DNA from: CADEDV01 sp964412375
Lineage (GTDB): Bacteria > Bacteroidota > Bacteroidia > Chitinophagales > Chitinophagaceae
Reading direction: 5' to 3'
Length of the DNA stretch: 64,000 bases
NCBI GenBank assembly: GCA_964412375.1
Contig: CAYPOD010000005.1
Span: 1 to 64,000 of the forward strand
Position 1 is the first letter of the stretch. Each line of letters opens with the position of its first letter. The notes under the pieces were generated by a model. The model was not told the DNA's origin. It worked only from the letters and a program-made list of their open reading frames with translations, and ran no database searches. Below are positions 9,073 through 16,420 of the stretch, piece by piece. Position numbers and translations under genes: made by a program.

Positions 9073-10102
9073 CTGTGCCTTTCAGCAACAGTTGCATGGA
9101 TTCACCCAGTATCAGGTTTTTCTTCTCCAGGAAAATTTCCATCTTTTCAAAAGGAAGCCGTAGCTCATATTTTCCATCAATCGATACCTGTTTATCAAAG
9201 CCGGGATTGTAGCGGTTGAAATCTGCTACAGTCATTTCCACATGCTGGCAGATAACAGCAGCATTGTACCGGCCGGTAATAGACAGCAGTTTTGATTGTT
9301 CTGTTTCTTCTTTGCTGAGCGTTGAATTGTTAAGCAAAGCATCTTTTGCTTCTTCTTTTGTCAGGGTTGTAATGCCGCCTTCGCCTTCCATGATGTAATG
9401 CGTGGCTATGAATTTCTTGACATGATTCTTTGATTCTTCCGGCAAATGATGTTGGAGTTTCCAGAAATCACGGCTGCCGCTGTTGCGGATGGCTTTGTTT
9501 ACATTACCTGGTCCGCCGTTATAAGCTGCGATCACCAACAGCCAGTCTTCATATTGTTTGTACAGATCTCTTAGCAGTTTGGCAGCTACATGGGTGCTTT
9601 TTTGGTAATCAGTTCTTTCGTCCGTCTGCCTGTTCACTTTCAGGCCGTATTGTCTTGCTGTGGCAGGCATCAGTTGCCAGGGACCCAATGCACCTGCCCA
9701 TGATAAGGTAAGCGGCCGGAGACCGGATTCAATCACAGCGAGGTATTTTAATTCTTTGGGAAGACTATATTGTGTGAGCACCCCGTCTATCATGTCGAAA
9801 TAGGGTTTACCCCAGCCTTTCATCTGCTGCAATCCATTGGCATGTTTTTTCAAATAATCCTGCACAAAACTTGTGGCCTGCGGGTTTAGTTGCTCAGCCG
9901 TGATGCCTTCGGCTATTTTATTGCTCACAAAAAGATTACGAAATCCTTTTTTTGAATCACCGGGATCGGCAAGGGTGTCATTCCCTTTATGCCGGGCAAT
10001 AAAATGTTGCAAGAAAATACGGTCAGCAGTTGATGCCGTCGCAATAAAGTTCATACCAAGACAGGCAGCCAGGATCAATAATGGAAGTTGCGGGAATCGC
10101 AT
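9062..10102 (-). CDS. membrane-bound lytic murein transglycosylase, MltD-like
   Basis: Cleaves the MurNAc-GlcNAc bond of peptidoglycan with formation of a 1,6-anhydro end. The 346-residue precursor begins with a signal peptide (LPLLILAACLGMNFIATA). An SLT domain follows, with the catalytic Glu at about 125 (LAVIESGLRP), the GALGPWQLMPATARQYGL core and VIAAYNGGPGNVNKAI. The last 80 residues (GRYNAAVICQHVEMTVADF and following) resemble a divergent LysM-like cell-wall-binding region. It lies 26 bases downstream of gatA on the same strand, so the two may be co-transcribed. Its end overlaps the pabB-like gene by 11 bases in a convergent arrangement. Confidence 0.9.
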   Translation of the reverse strand: MRFPQLPLLILAACLGMNFIATASTADRIFLQHFIARHKGNDTLADPGDSKKGFRNLFVSNKIAEGITAEQLNPQATSFVQDYLKKHANGLQQMKGWGKPYFDMIDGVLTQYSLPKELKYLAVIESGLRPLTLSWAGALGPWQLMPATARQYGLKVNRQTDERTDYQKSTHVAAKLLRDLYKQYEDWLLVIAAYNGGPGNVNKAIRNSGSRDFWKLQHHLPEESKNHVKKFIATHYIMEGEGGITTLTKEEAKDALLNNSTLSKEETEQSKLLSITGRYNAAVICQHVEMTVADFNRYNPGFDKQVSIDGKYELRLPFEKMEIFLEKKNLILGESMQLLLKGTANR

Positions 10103-10128
10103 AAAATGCCAAAATCTTAAACAGCTTC

Positions 10129-11553
10129 TCAGGGCATCAGTTGCTTTGAAAAGCGGAGTAAAGATAATTCATCAAAACGGTCTGCCATCACCTGCAAACC
10201 AAAGGGCATGCCGTTACTGTGGCGAAACAACGGAAGTGAAATGGCTGGTACCGCAGCCAGGTTGGCCATGACCGTGTATATATCAGCCAGGTACATTGCT
10301 ACAGGGTCACTCATTTTTTCTCCGGCATCAAATGCAGTGGTAGGAGAAACAGGCATGATAAGGAAATCATAATTATTGAAAAGATCTTTTGTCTGCTCAA
10401 AAATCAACCGTCGCACCTGTTGCGCCTTGCTGAAATAGGCGTCATAAAACCCTGCGCTCAACACAAAAGTGCCAAGCATAATCCTTCTTTTCACTTCTTT
10501 GCCAAAACCTTCAGAGCGGGTTAGTTCATAAAAGCTGCTAAGATCCAAGCCGGCGGAAGCGGTACGGTGACCATACCTTACACCATCATATCTTGACAGG
10601 TTGGAAGAAGCTTCGGCAGTAGTAAGTATATAATATGCCGGCACCATATAATCAACAAGATCAAAAGGCACTGCTTCAACAGCATGTCCTTTTTCCTGTA
10701 ATTGCTGCAATTGTTGAATAATAGTAGTGCTGATCTCAGCATCCAGACTGGGATTATGCAGGGTTTCTTTAAAATAAGCGATGCGATATTTTTTGTCTTC
10801 AGCAAGTAAAGAAGAATAAGCAGGAACTTCCCGCTGTGCAACCGTGCTGTCATATTCATCCGGGCCTGCCATCACTTCCAATAAAAGAGCAACATCGGGG
10901 ATATTGGTGCCAAACACCCCTATTTGGTCAAACGAAGAGGCATAAGCGATCAGTCCATACCGGGAGATGCGGCCATAAGTGGGTTTGAAACCTACGATGC
11001 CGCAAAAATCAGCGGGTTGACGAACAGAGCCACCCGTGTCACTGCCCAGCGAAGCCATACACAATCCCGCCTGCACCGCCACAGCCGACCCTCCGGAGGA
11101 GCCGCCCGGTACTTTGGTTTCATCCAATGCATTCAGGGTTCTGCCATATACTGAGTTTTCATTGGAAGAACCCATAGCAAATTCATCACAGTTGAGATTG
11201 CCGATGATAATGGCTTCTTCGGCCAGCAGCCTGTCAACAGCCGTTGCCGAATAAACAGCAACAAAATTTTCGAGAATGCCAGATGCAGCAGACAAGCGGT
11301 GGTCTTTGTAAGCTATCACATCTTTCAACCCAATGATCACCCCGTGCAATTTAGCGGGAGGTTGACCGGCCTTTCTTTTTTCATCCAACCATTTTGCTTT
11401 TTCACGGGCTTCATCTGCATACACTTCAATAAATGCATTGAGGTGCTGGTTGGCTTCAATGCGGCGGAGATAATGCTCAACAGCCTGCAGACAGGTGGTT
11501 GTTTCTTTCTGCAGGCTGGTATGATAATGTTCAATAGATGAATACTCAAACAA
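10129..11553 (-). CDS. gatA: Glu-tRNA(Gln) amidotransferase subunit A
   Basis: Amidase subunit of GatCAB, which hydrolyses glutamine and feeds ammonia to GatB to turn Glu-tRNA(Gln) into Gln-tRNA(Gln). The 474-residue product carries the amidase-signature triad: Lys77 in GLKD, the cis-Ser at 152 in GGSSGGSA and the nucleophile Ser176 in SDTGGSVRQP. GIVGFKPTYGRISRYGL and the C-terminal NLAAVPAISLPL block are typical. The start is a TTG at 11553; an upstream in-frame stop leaves no ATG and the next internal Met is far into the domain. gatB and gatC are not in the window. tatA lies 44 bases upstream on the same strand. Confidence 0.95.
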   Translation of the reverse strand: MFEYSSIEHYHTSLQKETTTCLQAVEHYLRRIEANQHLNAFIEVYADEAREKAKWLDEKRKAGQPPAKLHGVIIGLKDVIAYKDHRLSAASGILENFVAVYSATAVDRLLAEEAIIIGNLNCDEFAMGSSNENSVYGRTLNALDETKVPGGSSGGSAVAVQAGLCMASLGSDTGGSVRQPADFCGIVGFKPTYGRISRYGLIAYASSFDQIGVFGTNIPDVALLLEVMAGPDEYDSTVAQREVPAYSSLLAEDKKYRIAYFKETLHNPSLDAEISTTIIQQLQQLQEKGHAVEAVPFDLVDYMVPAYYILTTAEASSNLSRYDGVRYGHRTASAGLDLSSFYELTRSEGFGKEVKRRIMLGTFVLSAGFYDAYFSKAQQVRRLIFEQTKDLFNNYDFLIMPVSPTTAFDAGEKMSDPVAMYLADIYTVMANLAAVPAISLPLFRHSNGMPFGLQVMADRFDELSLLRFSKQLMP

Positions 11554-11597
11554 GAGCGGCTGCCTTTTTGAATTAAGCGGGGGAAAAGATAAAAGGC

Positions 11598-11804
11598 TTA
11601 GTTAACAGAATTCTTAACGTCTTTGCTGCCTTCTTCAATTTCTTTCTTCACATTGTTCTTGGCATCATTGAATTCACGAACACCTTTGCCAAGACCACGC
11701 ATCAGTTCGGGTATTTTGCGGCCGCCAAACAGCAACAATACGATCACCAGGATGATGATGATCTCGTTGGTACCCAAAACACCCAGTAGATTAGTTTGTA
11801 TCAT
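11598..11804 (-). CDS. tatA: twin-arginine translocase subunit TatA/TatE
   Basis: Pore-forming subunit of the Tat system, which exports folded proteins across the inner membrane. The 68-residue product has one N-terminal membrane helix (EIIIILVIVLLLFGG), the conserved FGGRKIPELMRGLGKGVREF amphipathic hinge, and a charged tail (KKEIEEGSKDVKNSV). Size and layout are standard. tatC is not in the window. It leads a minus-strand run with gatA and the transglycosylase. Confidence 0.95.
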   Translation of the reverse strand: MIQTNLLGVLGTNEIIIILVIVLLLFGGRKIPELMRGLGKGVREFNDAKNNVKKEIEEGSKDVKNSVN

Positions 11805-11823
11805 ATTGGAAAATATTAGGGAT

Positions 11824-11831
11824 CAAAGATA
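11824..11831 (-). promoter_or_regulatory. candidate -7 element upstream of tatA
   Basis: On the minus strand this reads TATCTTTG, a full match to TAnnTTTG, 20 bases before the tatA ATG. I see no convincing -33 TTTG at the right spacing. Confidence 0.4.
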
Positions 11832-11884
11832 CTAAGTAAGCAAAAATCCGGCAGAAATAGTTTGAATTCATCGGGGTAAAATTA

Positions 11885-11911
11885 AAAAGTCCCGGCGAAA
11901 GCGGGACTTTT
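11885..11911 (-). terminator. terminator between rplS and tatA
   Basis: AAAAGTCCCG (11885-11894) pairs perfectly with 11902-11911 around a seven-base loop. A and T runs flank both sides, so it could work in either direction. It sits 20 bases after the rplS stop codon and separates rplS from tatA. Confidence 0.85.
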
Positions 11912-11931
11912 CAAATATGGTACTGATAAAA

Positions 11932-12297
11932 TTACTCTGCAGTTTCGGTAACCATGCGTTTTTCCCTGATCCGGGCACTTTTACCGCTTCTTTTTCTTTG
12001 ATAGAATAATTTGGCCCTGCGCACATGACCCGTCTTGTTCACCACAATAGAATCAATATTGGGAGAATAAACCGGGAAAACCCTTTCTACACCCACACCA
12101 TCAGATATTTTGCGAACAGTGAAGCTGGCTGTGTGGCCTGTTCCCTGGCGCTTGATAACATCTCCTTTGAAAGACTGGATCCTTTCCTTGTTTCCTTCGA
12201 TGATCTTGTAATTGACAGTGATGTTATCACCAGCTTTGAATTTGGGAAATTCTTTCTTGCCGGTCAACTGCTCATGTACATATGCAATGGCGCTCAT
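11932..12297 (-). CDS. rplS: 50S ribosomal protein L19
   Basis: Large-subunit ribosomal protein at the interface with the 30S subunit. The 121-residue product shows the L19 pattern: FKAGDNITVNYKIIEGNKER, IQSFKGDVI, GVGVERVFPVYSPNIDSI and RRAKLFYQRKRSGKSARIREKR. I placed the start at the ATG giving MSAIAYVHEQL, because a longer reading frame upstream adds 41 residues with no family resemblance. A -7-like TACCTTTG lies 22 bases upstream. A terminator follows directly after the gene. Confidence 0.97.
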   Translation of the reverse strand: MSAIAYVHEQLTGKKEFPKFKAGDNITVNYKIIEGNKERIQSFKGDVIKRQGTGHTASFTVRKISDGVGVERVFPVYSPNIDSIVVNKTGHVRRAKLFYQRKRSGKSARIREKRMVTETAE

Positions 12298-12318
12298 AAT
12301 CCTGATTTTTAAGGAGGG

Positions 12319-12326
12319 CAAAGGTA
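12319..12326 (-). promoter_or_regulatory. candidate -7 element of the rplS promoter
   Basis: Reads TACCTTTG on the minus strand, a full -7 consensus match, 22 bases before the rplS ATG. No clear -33 partner is visible. Confidence 0.4.
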
Positions 12327-12433
12327 AGGGTAAATTGTCGGAAATGGGAATTAGTAGTTGAGGAATTTGGCTGCCGGTGTAAAAAAAGTTTTGTTCTTTG
12401 GCCAAAACCTTAGTTCCCAATTCCTAATTCCTG

Positions 12434-14008
12434 TTACCGGGCCACATTCACAGCCCTTTTTTCCCTGATTACTGTTACTTTGATCTGGCCCGGAAAGGTC
12501 ATTTCGGTCTGGATTTTCTGGGCTATTTCGAAAGAGAGTTTTTCAGAATCCTGGTCGGTAACTTTCTCAGCTTCAACAATTACCCGAAGTTCACGGCCTG
12601 CCTGGATTGCATAGGCTTTTTCAACACCGTTGTAGGCCATCGCCAGGTTTTCCAGGTCTTTGATACGCTGAATATATTGCTGCATGATCTCCCTGCGGGC
12701 ACCGGGTCTGGCACCACTGATGGCATCACAGGCCTGTATGATGGGAGAAATAACATATTGCATTTCCATCTCATCGTGGTGGGCGCCTATGGCATTGACG
12801 ACTGCCGGATTTTCTCCAAATTTTTCAGCCAGTTTAGCTCCCAGCAAAGCATGGCTGAGTTCGCTTTCTTCATCAGGAACTTTGCCAATATCATGCAGCA
12901 GACCGGCTCTCTTTGCCAGTTTGATCATGTTTTGGTTCATGCCCAATTCGGCAGCCATAGTGGCGCACAGGTTAGCTGTCTCCCGGCTATGCATCAGCAG
13001 GTTTTGGCCATAGGAAGACCGGAAACGCATCCGCCCCACCATCCGCACCAGTTCTTTGTGCAAGCCATGAATACCCAACTCAATCACCGTTCTTTCACCA
13101 ATCTCCATCACTTGTTCTTCAATCTGTTTCTTGGTTTTTTCAACCACTTCTTCAATCCGGGCCGGGTGGATGCGGCCATCAGTAACCAGCCGCTGTAAGC
13201 TAAGTCGGGCAATTTCACGTCGCAGCGGGTCAAATGAAGAAAGTATAATGGCTTCCGGTGTATCGTCCACAATAAGATCCACTCCGGTAGCTGCTTCAAT
13301 AGCACGGATATTCCGGCCTTCACGACCAATGATCTGGCCTTTTACTTCATCACTTTCGAGGTTGAAAACGGTTATAGAGTTTTCAATGGCTTGTTCGGCG
13401 GCCGTACGCTGAATGGTTTGGATGATGATCTTGCGGGCTTCTTTATTGGCTTTTTGTTTGGCGTCATCAATGATCTCCTGCTGCATGCTCATGGCCTGTG
13501 TGCGGGCCTCATTGCGAAGACTCTCTACCAATTGTGTTTTGGCCTCTTCAGCAGACAGGCCGGCAATTTTTTCCAAACGGCGAATATGCTCTTCCTGGTG
13601 TTTTTCCAGTTCTGTACGTTTGATATTCACCAACTCAATCTGGCGGTTGAGATTTTCCTTGATGGCTTCGTTCTCCCGTATCTGCTTTTCGAGATTTGTT
13701 TCCTTCTGGTTGATGGATTGTTCTTTCTGGCGGATGCGGTTTTCAGTATCGTTGATCTTGCGGTTGCGTTCATTCACCTCCCGGTCATGGGTGGCTTTCA
13801 TTTGCACAAACTTTTCTTTGGCCTCCAGTTCTTTTTCCTTTCGGATGGTTTCAGCCCTCAGTTCAGCTTCTTTTAATATAGTTTGTGCTTGTAGTTCGGC
13901 TTCGTCAATCTTTTTCCTGGTGTTTTTAGAAAAGATCAGTTTACCCGCTACAATCCCAGCGAGTAATGCGGCTACGCCTATGATGACAGGTATAATATTC
14001 GGATCCAT
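12434..14008 (-). CDS. rny: ribonuclease Y
   Basis: Membrane-anchored endoribonuclease that starts mRNA decay. The 524-residue product has an N-terminal membrane helix (IIPVIIGVAALLAGIVAG), a long charged coiled coil from about 30 to 205, a KH domain with GREGRN at 228-233, and an HD domain with LLHDIGKVPDEESELSH (His-Asp at 372-373) and AIGAHHDEME. This is the usual RNase Y architecture and length. It lies upstream of rplS on the same strand, separated by a 136-base spacer. A divergent thioredoxin-fold gene starts 209 bases away on the other side. Confidence 0.97.
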   Translation of the reverse strand: MDPNIIPVIIGVAALLAGIVAGKLIFSKNTRKKIDEAELQAQTILKEAELRAETIRKEKELEAKEKFVQMKATHDREVNERNRKINDTENRIRQKEQSINQKETNLEKQIRENEAIKENLNRQIELVNIKRTELEKHQEEHIRRLEKIAGLSAEEAKTQLVESLRNEARTQAMSMQQEIIDDAKQKANKEARKIIIQTIQRTAAEQAIENSITVFNLESDEVKGQIIGREGRNIRAIEAATGVDLIVDDTPEAIILSSFDPLRREIARLSLQRLVTDGRIHPARIEEVVEKTKKQIEEQVMEIGERTVIELGIHGLHKELVRMVGRMRFRSSYGQNLLMHSRETANLCATMAAELGMNQNMIKLAKRAGLLHDIGKVPDEESELSHALLGAKLAEKFGENPAVVNAIGAHHDEMEMQYVISPIIQACDAISGARPGARREIMQQYIQRIKDLENLAMAYNGVEKAYAIQAGRELRVIVEAEKVTDQDSEKLSFEIAQKIQTEMTFPGQIKVTVIREKRAVNVAR

Positions 14009-14144
14009 GAATAGGTTTGTTTTGTGGTTGAAAGCTATGTATTAATAATAAAATCATACTACCTCAATATAGGTAATCAGCGAAGATACAAAATGGCCTT
14101 AAATGTTTGAAAATATGACGGTAACAGGCTTTTTAAGGAATAAT

Positions 14145-14174
14145 TTGCCGGTTTCAGCAAATTGAAACCGGCAA
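14145..14174. other. perfect 12-bp hairpin in the rny/thioredoxin-gene divergent spacer
   Basis: TTGCCGGTTTCA (14145-14156) and its exact complement (14163-14174) flank a six-base loop. No T tract follows on the plus strand, so it is not a standard terminator. It sits 44 bases before the thioredoxin-fold gene and could be an operator or a leader structure. The rest of the 209-base spacer holds no gene I can support. Confidence 0.6.
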
Positions 14175-14217
14175 AAGGGCTGCGATTTTCTTAATCTTGC
14201 AGAGTAATTGATCAGGT

Positions 14218-15381
14218 ATGAAAAAAATTCTTGTTGTGTTGTTGTCGCTGCCGCTGCTGGCCCCGGGCCAGGGTCAGGGCAAAAGTTTCAAAGTCTCCGG
14301 CAAACTGGTAAACCTGGCTTTTACCGCCGAATGGGTGTTTCTTCAATACCGGGCGGGTGGCGAGTGGAAAACAGACAGTGTGAAAATCAAAAAAGGAAGC
14401 TACCAGTTTAGCGGTAAGCTGGATGAAGCATCGCTGGCAAGACTGCGGGTGAAATATGCGGATGAAACTGAAACAGGTAAAAAAATACCGGTGGTGAACA
14501 AAAGAGATATGGCAACTATTTTTTTGCAGGCAGGCAAGATCAGCATCACCTCGGTTGACTCTTTCAGCAATGTAAAAGTGAAAGGCTCTGCTGCTCATAC
14601 TGAATACAGCCAACTGGCAGAAAAGGCTAAAACGTATGAGGAAAAGATGGAACCACTTTATACACTCTATTCTCACTTTGCCAAAACAAAAGAAGTGAAA
14701 GCCAGGGAAAAGGTGGAAGCTATGATTGATTCCATTGACAAGTTGAAAAATGAAAAAGTGTATGGTGCATTTGTGAAAGCAAATCCTGCTTCGCCAGTGG
14801 CCATGTTTGCCTTGCAGCAATATGCCGGCTGGGACATTGATGCTGCTAAAGCAGAACCATTGTTCAACACTCTATCAGAAAGCAATAAAAAACTCCCCTC
14901 TGCCATTGAGTTTAAAAGCAGGCTTGACATTGCAAAAAGAACGTCCATAGGTGAATATGCGATGGACTTTACACAGCAAGACACATCCGGTGTGCCGGTG
15001 AGCCTCTCTTCGCTGAAAGGCCGCTACCTGCTGATTGATTTCTGGGCAAGTTGGTGCGGACCTTGTCGTACAGAGAACCCCAACCTGGTGAAAGTTTTTA
15101 CGAAGTACAAATCAAAAGGATTTCATATCCTCGGTGTGTCGCTGGATCGTCCCGGGCAAAAGGAAAAATGGATGAAAGCCATTTATGATGACCAATTGAC
15201 GTGGACGCATGTCAGTGACCTGCAGTTCTGGAATAATGAGGTGGCAAAGCAGTATGGCATTCAGGCCATCCCCCAAAACCTGCTGCTCGACCCCGATGGA
15301 AGGATAATTGCCAAAAATATCCGGGGAGAGGAACTGGAGTTAAAAGTTGCAGAAGCCATTGAGGGTAAAAAGGGGTTCTGA
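14218..15381 (+). CDS. periplasmic TlpA-like thiol-disulfide oxidoreductase with N-terminal DUF4369
   Basis: Envelope protein with a thioredoxin fold. A signal peptide covers the first 18 residues or so (ILVVLLSLPLLAPG). Residues about 23-115 resemble DUF4369, a beta-rich domain often found before such folds. A helical linker runs to about 240. The thioredoxin domain has the active site WASWCGPC with Cys280 and Cys283, and the cis-proline segment QAIPQNLLLDPDG. The CXXC pair suggests reduction of exported disulfides or cytochrome c apoproteins; the substrate cannot be read from the sequence. It is the only plus-strand gene in a minus-strand stretch. Confidence 0.88.
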   Translation: MKKILVVLLSLPLLAPGQGQGKSFKVSGKLVNLAFTAEWVFLQYRAGGEWKTDSVKIKKGSYQFSGKLDEASLARLRVKYADETETGKKIPVVNKRDMATIFLQAGKISITSVDSFSNVKVKGSAAHTEYSQLAEKAKTYEEKMEPLYTLYSHFAKTKEVKAREKVEAMIDSIDKLKNEKVYGAFVKANPASPVAMFALQQYAGWDIDAAKAEPLFNTLSESNKKLPSAIEFKSRLDIAKRTSIGEYAMDFTQQDTSGVPVSLSSLKGRYLLIDFWASWCGPCRTENPNLVKVFTKYKSKGFHILGVSLDRPGQKEKWMKAIYDDQLTWTHVSDLQFWNNEVAKQYGIQAIPQNLLLDPDGRIIAKNIRGEELELKVAEAIEGKKGF

Positions 15382-15431
15382 CAGGAGATGCAAGGACAGC
15401 TCTGGCTAAAGTTTAAGGCGCAGACCCGAAC

Positions 15432-15728
15432 TTAGCCGTTTACCTCCAACTGGTCATCCAGCATTTTTTCAAGTTGGGTCAATTTGCTTGTAATCGTTTC
15501 TATTTCAGACGATTCAGGGTTACTTGCCTGTTGATCTGTGGCAAACCATATCAATGTCATAGCGATATAATCCTGCATATCTTTTCCGGCAAACTGGGTC
15601 TTGAACTCAATTATTTTGTCGTTAATTGTTTTGGCCATCCGTCTTACGGTTTCTTCATCTTCGGGACGCACTTTCACCCGGTAGGTGCGGTCAGCTAATA
15701 AAAGTGTAATGGGAATTAATGTGTGCAT
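15432..15728 (-). CDS. zapA: cell division protein ZapA
   Basis: Small cytoplasmic protein that bundles FtsZ protofilaments at midcell. The 98-residue product has the ZapA pattern: an N-terminal beta segment (LIPITLLLADRTYRVKVRPEDEE), then ETVRRMAKTINDKI and a helical middle, ending in a predicted coiled coil (IETITSKLTQLEKMLDDQLE). Its neighbourhood (pheT, coiled-coil gene, zapA, rny) is one I associate with Bacteroidota. Confidence 0.88.
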   Translation of the reverse strand: MHTLIPITLLLADRTYRVKVRPEDEETVRRMAKTINDKIIEFKTQFAGKDMQDYIAMTLIWFATDQQASNPESSEIETITSKLTQLEKMLDDQLEVNG

Positions 15729-15847
15729 AACTTGTTTTTTTAAATTCTCTGATTTACCTTACAACTCCTTAAATAAACACTCCTCTGAAGTTTCGGCACT
15801 GGTATTCCTTCCCTTTTTGAAAACTGCAAACCAAAACAACAGCGATT

Positions 15848-16102
15848 ATGTTTGCCAAGATCAAATCACCAGTTTTTATTGACGCATTTCAACTCGAATT
15901 GCTGGCTCCAAAAGGCAATTGCGTCAGAGGAATCCTCCGGGACGATTGTGGCATTGTTTGCAGCACACTGGAAAAAGACCTTGCCAAAGATGGTGAGAAA
16001 CTTACCTGGTCTGGTCTCAGCCATCTTCCTTACGGCCGCTACACACTTGAATTATCGCACGGCGATGATGAAATGAAACTGAACCTGGTGAAAAGAGTGT
16101 GA
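15848..16102 (+). CDS. small protein resembling a free-standing T9SS C-terminal beta domain
   Basis: An 84-residue product with no signal peptide and no membrane helix. Its C-terminal half (LTWSGLSHLPYGRYTLELS, then DEMKLNLVKRV) reads like the last strands of a T9SS type A sorting domain, which normally ends G-x-Y-x-x-x-…-K-x-V-K. Here no secreted passenger or Sec signal precedes it. It is encoded on the plus strand between the coiled-coil gene and zapA, convergent with the former. The reading frame starts at an ATG and looks protein-like, so I think it is real; the function is unknown. Confidence 0.55.
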   Translation: MFAKIKSPVFIDAFQLELLAPKGNCVRGILRDDCGIVCSTLEKDLAKDGEKLTWSGLSHLPYGRYTLELSHGDDEMKLNLVKRV

Positions 16103-16106
16103 CCGG

Positions 16107-16391
16107 TCAGTCTCCCAACAACGCAATGCACCGGTCAATTTCTTTGATATAGAAATTGATCCTTTTTTCAAATTCCTTTTTGTCGGTAATGTTCATCTCA
16201 CCCGCACTGTATTTAAGTATCTCAGTTTGTTGCTTTAAAGTTTCAATCGTATCGTGCTGTACAACTGCGGCAGATTCCATATTTCTCAACTGATCCTTCA
16301 ACCGGGCATTTTCTTTTTGCAAGGCAGCAGATTGTTTCAGCAATTGCTGCAATTTATCTTGTATGCGTTTCAATTGTGCTTCCGGGGTCAC
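16107..16391 (-). CDS. small coiled-coil protein, possibly ZapB-like
   Basis: A 94-residue product that is almost entirely helical. Residues 5-60 form a heptad-rich coiled coil (RIQDKLQQLLKQSAALQKEN and ETLKQQTEILKY), and the last third (DKKEFEKRINFYIKEIDRCIALL) is a second amphipathic helix. The start is a GTG at 16391. It sits 29 bases after pheT on the same strand and before zapA, which suggests a division-related role, but I would not assign a name. No membrane segment. Confidence 0.75.
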   Translation of the reverse strand: MTPEAQLKRIQDKLQQLLKQSAALQKENARLKDQLRNMESAAVVQHDTIETLKQQTEILKYSAGEMNITDKKEFEKRINFYIKEIDRCIALLGD

Positions 16392-16420
16392 AGCGAAAAG
16401 TTAATTGGTTGAAGAATGTT

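Noticed and set aside
12347..12431. Inverted GGAATTAG / CTAATTCC near the rplS-rny spacer.
   Set aside because: Eight bases with a 69-base loop in AT-rich DNA; likely chance.
13413..14045. Plus-strand frame of 210 codons opposite rny.
   Set aside because: Antisense to the coiled coil of RNase Y; low-complexity Ser/Leu/Phe composition.
16389..16391. GTG start of the coiled-coil gene versus an internal start.
   Set aside because: No upstream ATG is available, and starting further in would cut the coiled coil, so the GTG is kept; no separate feature made.
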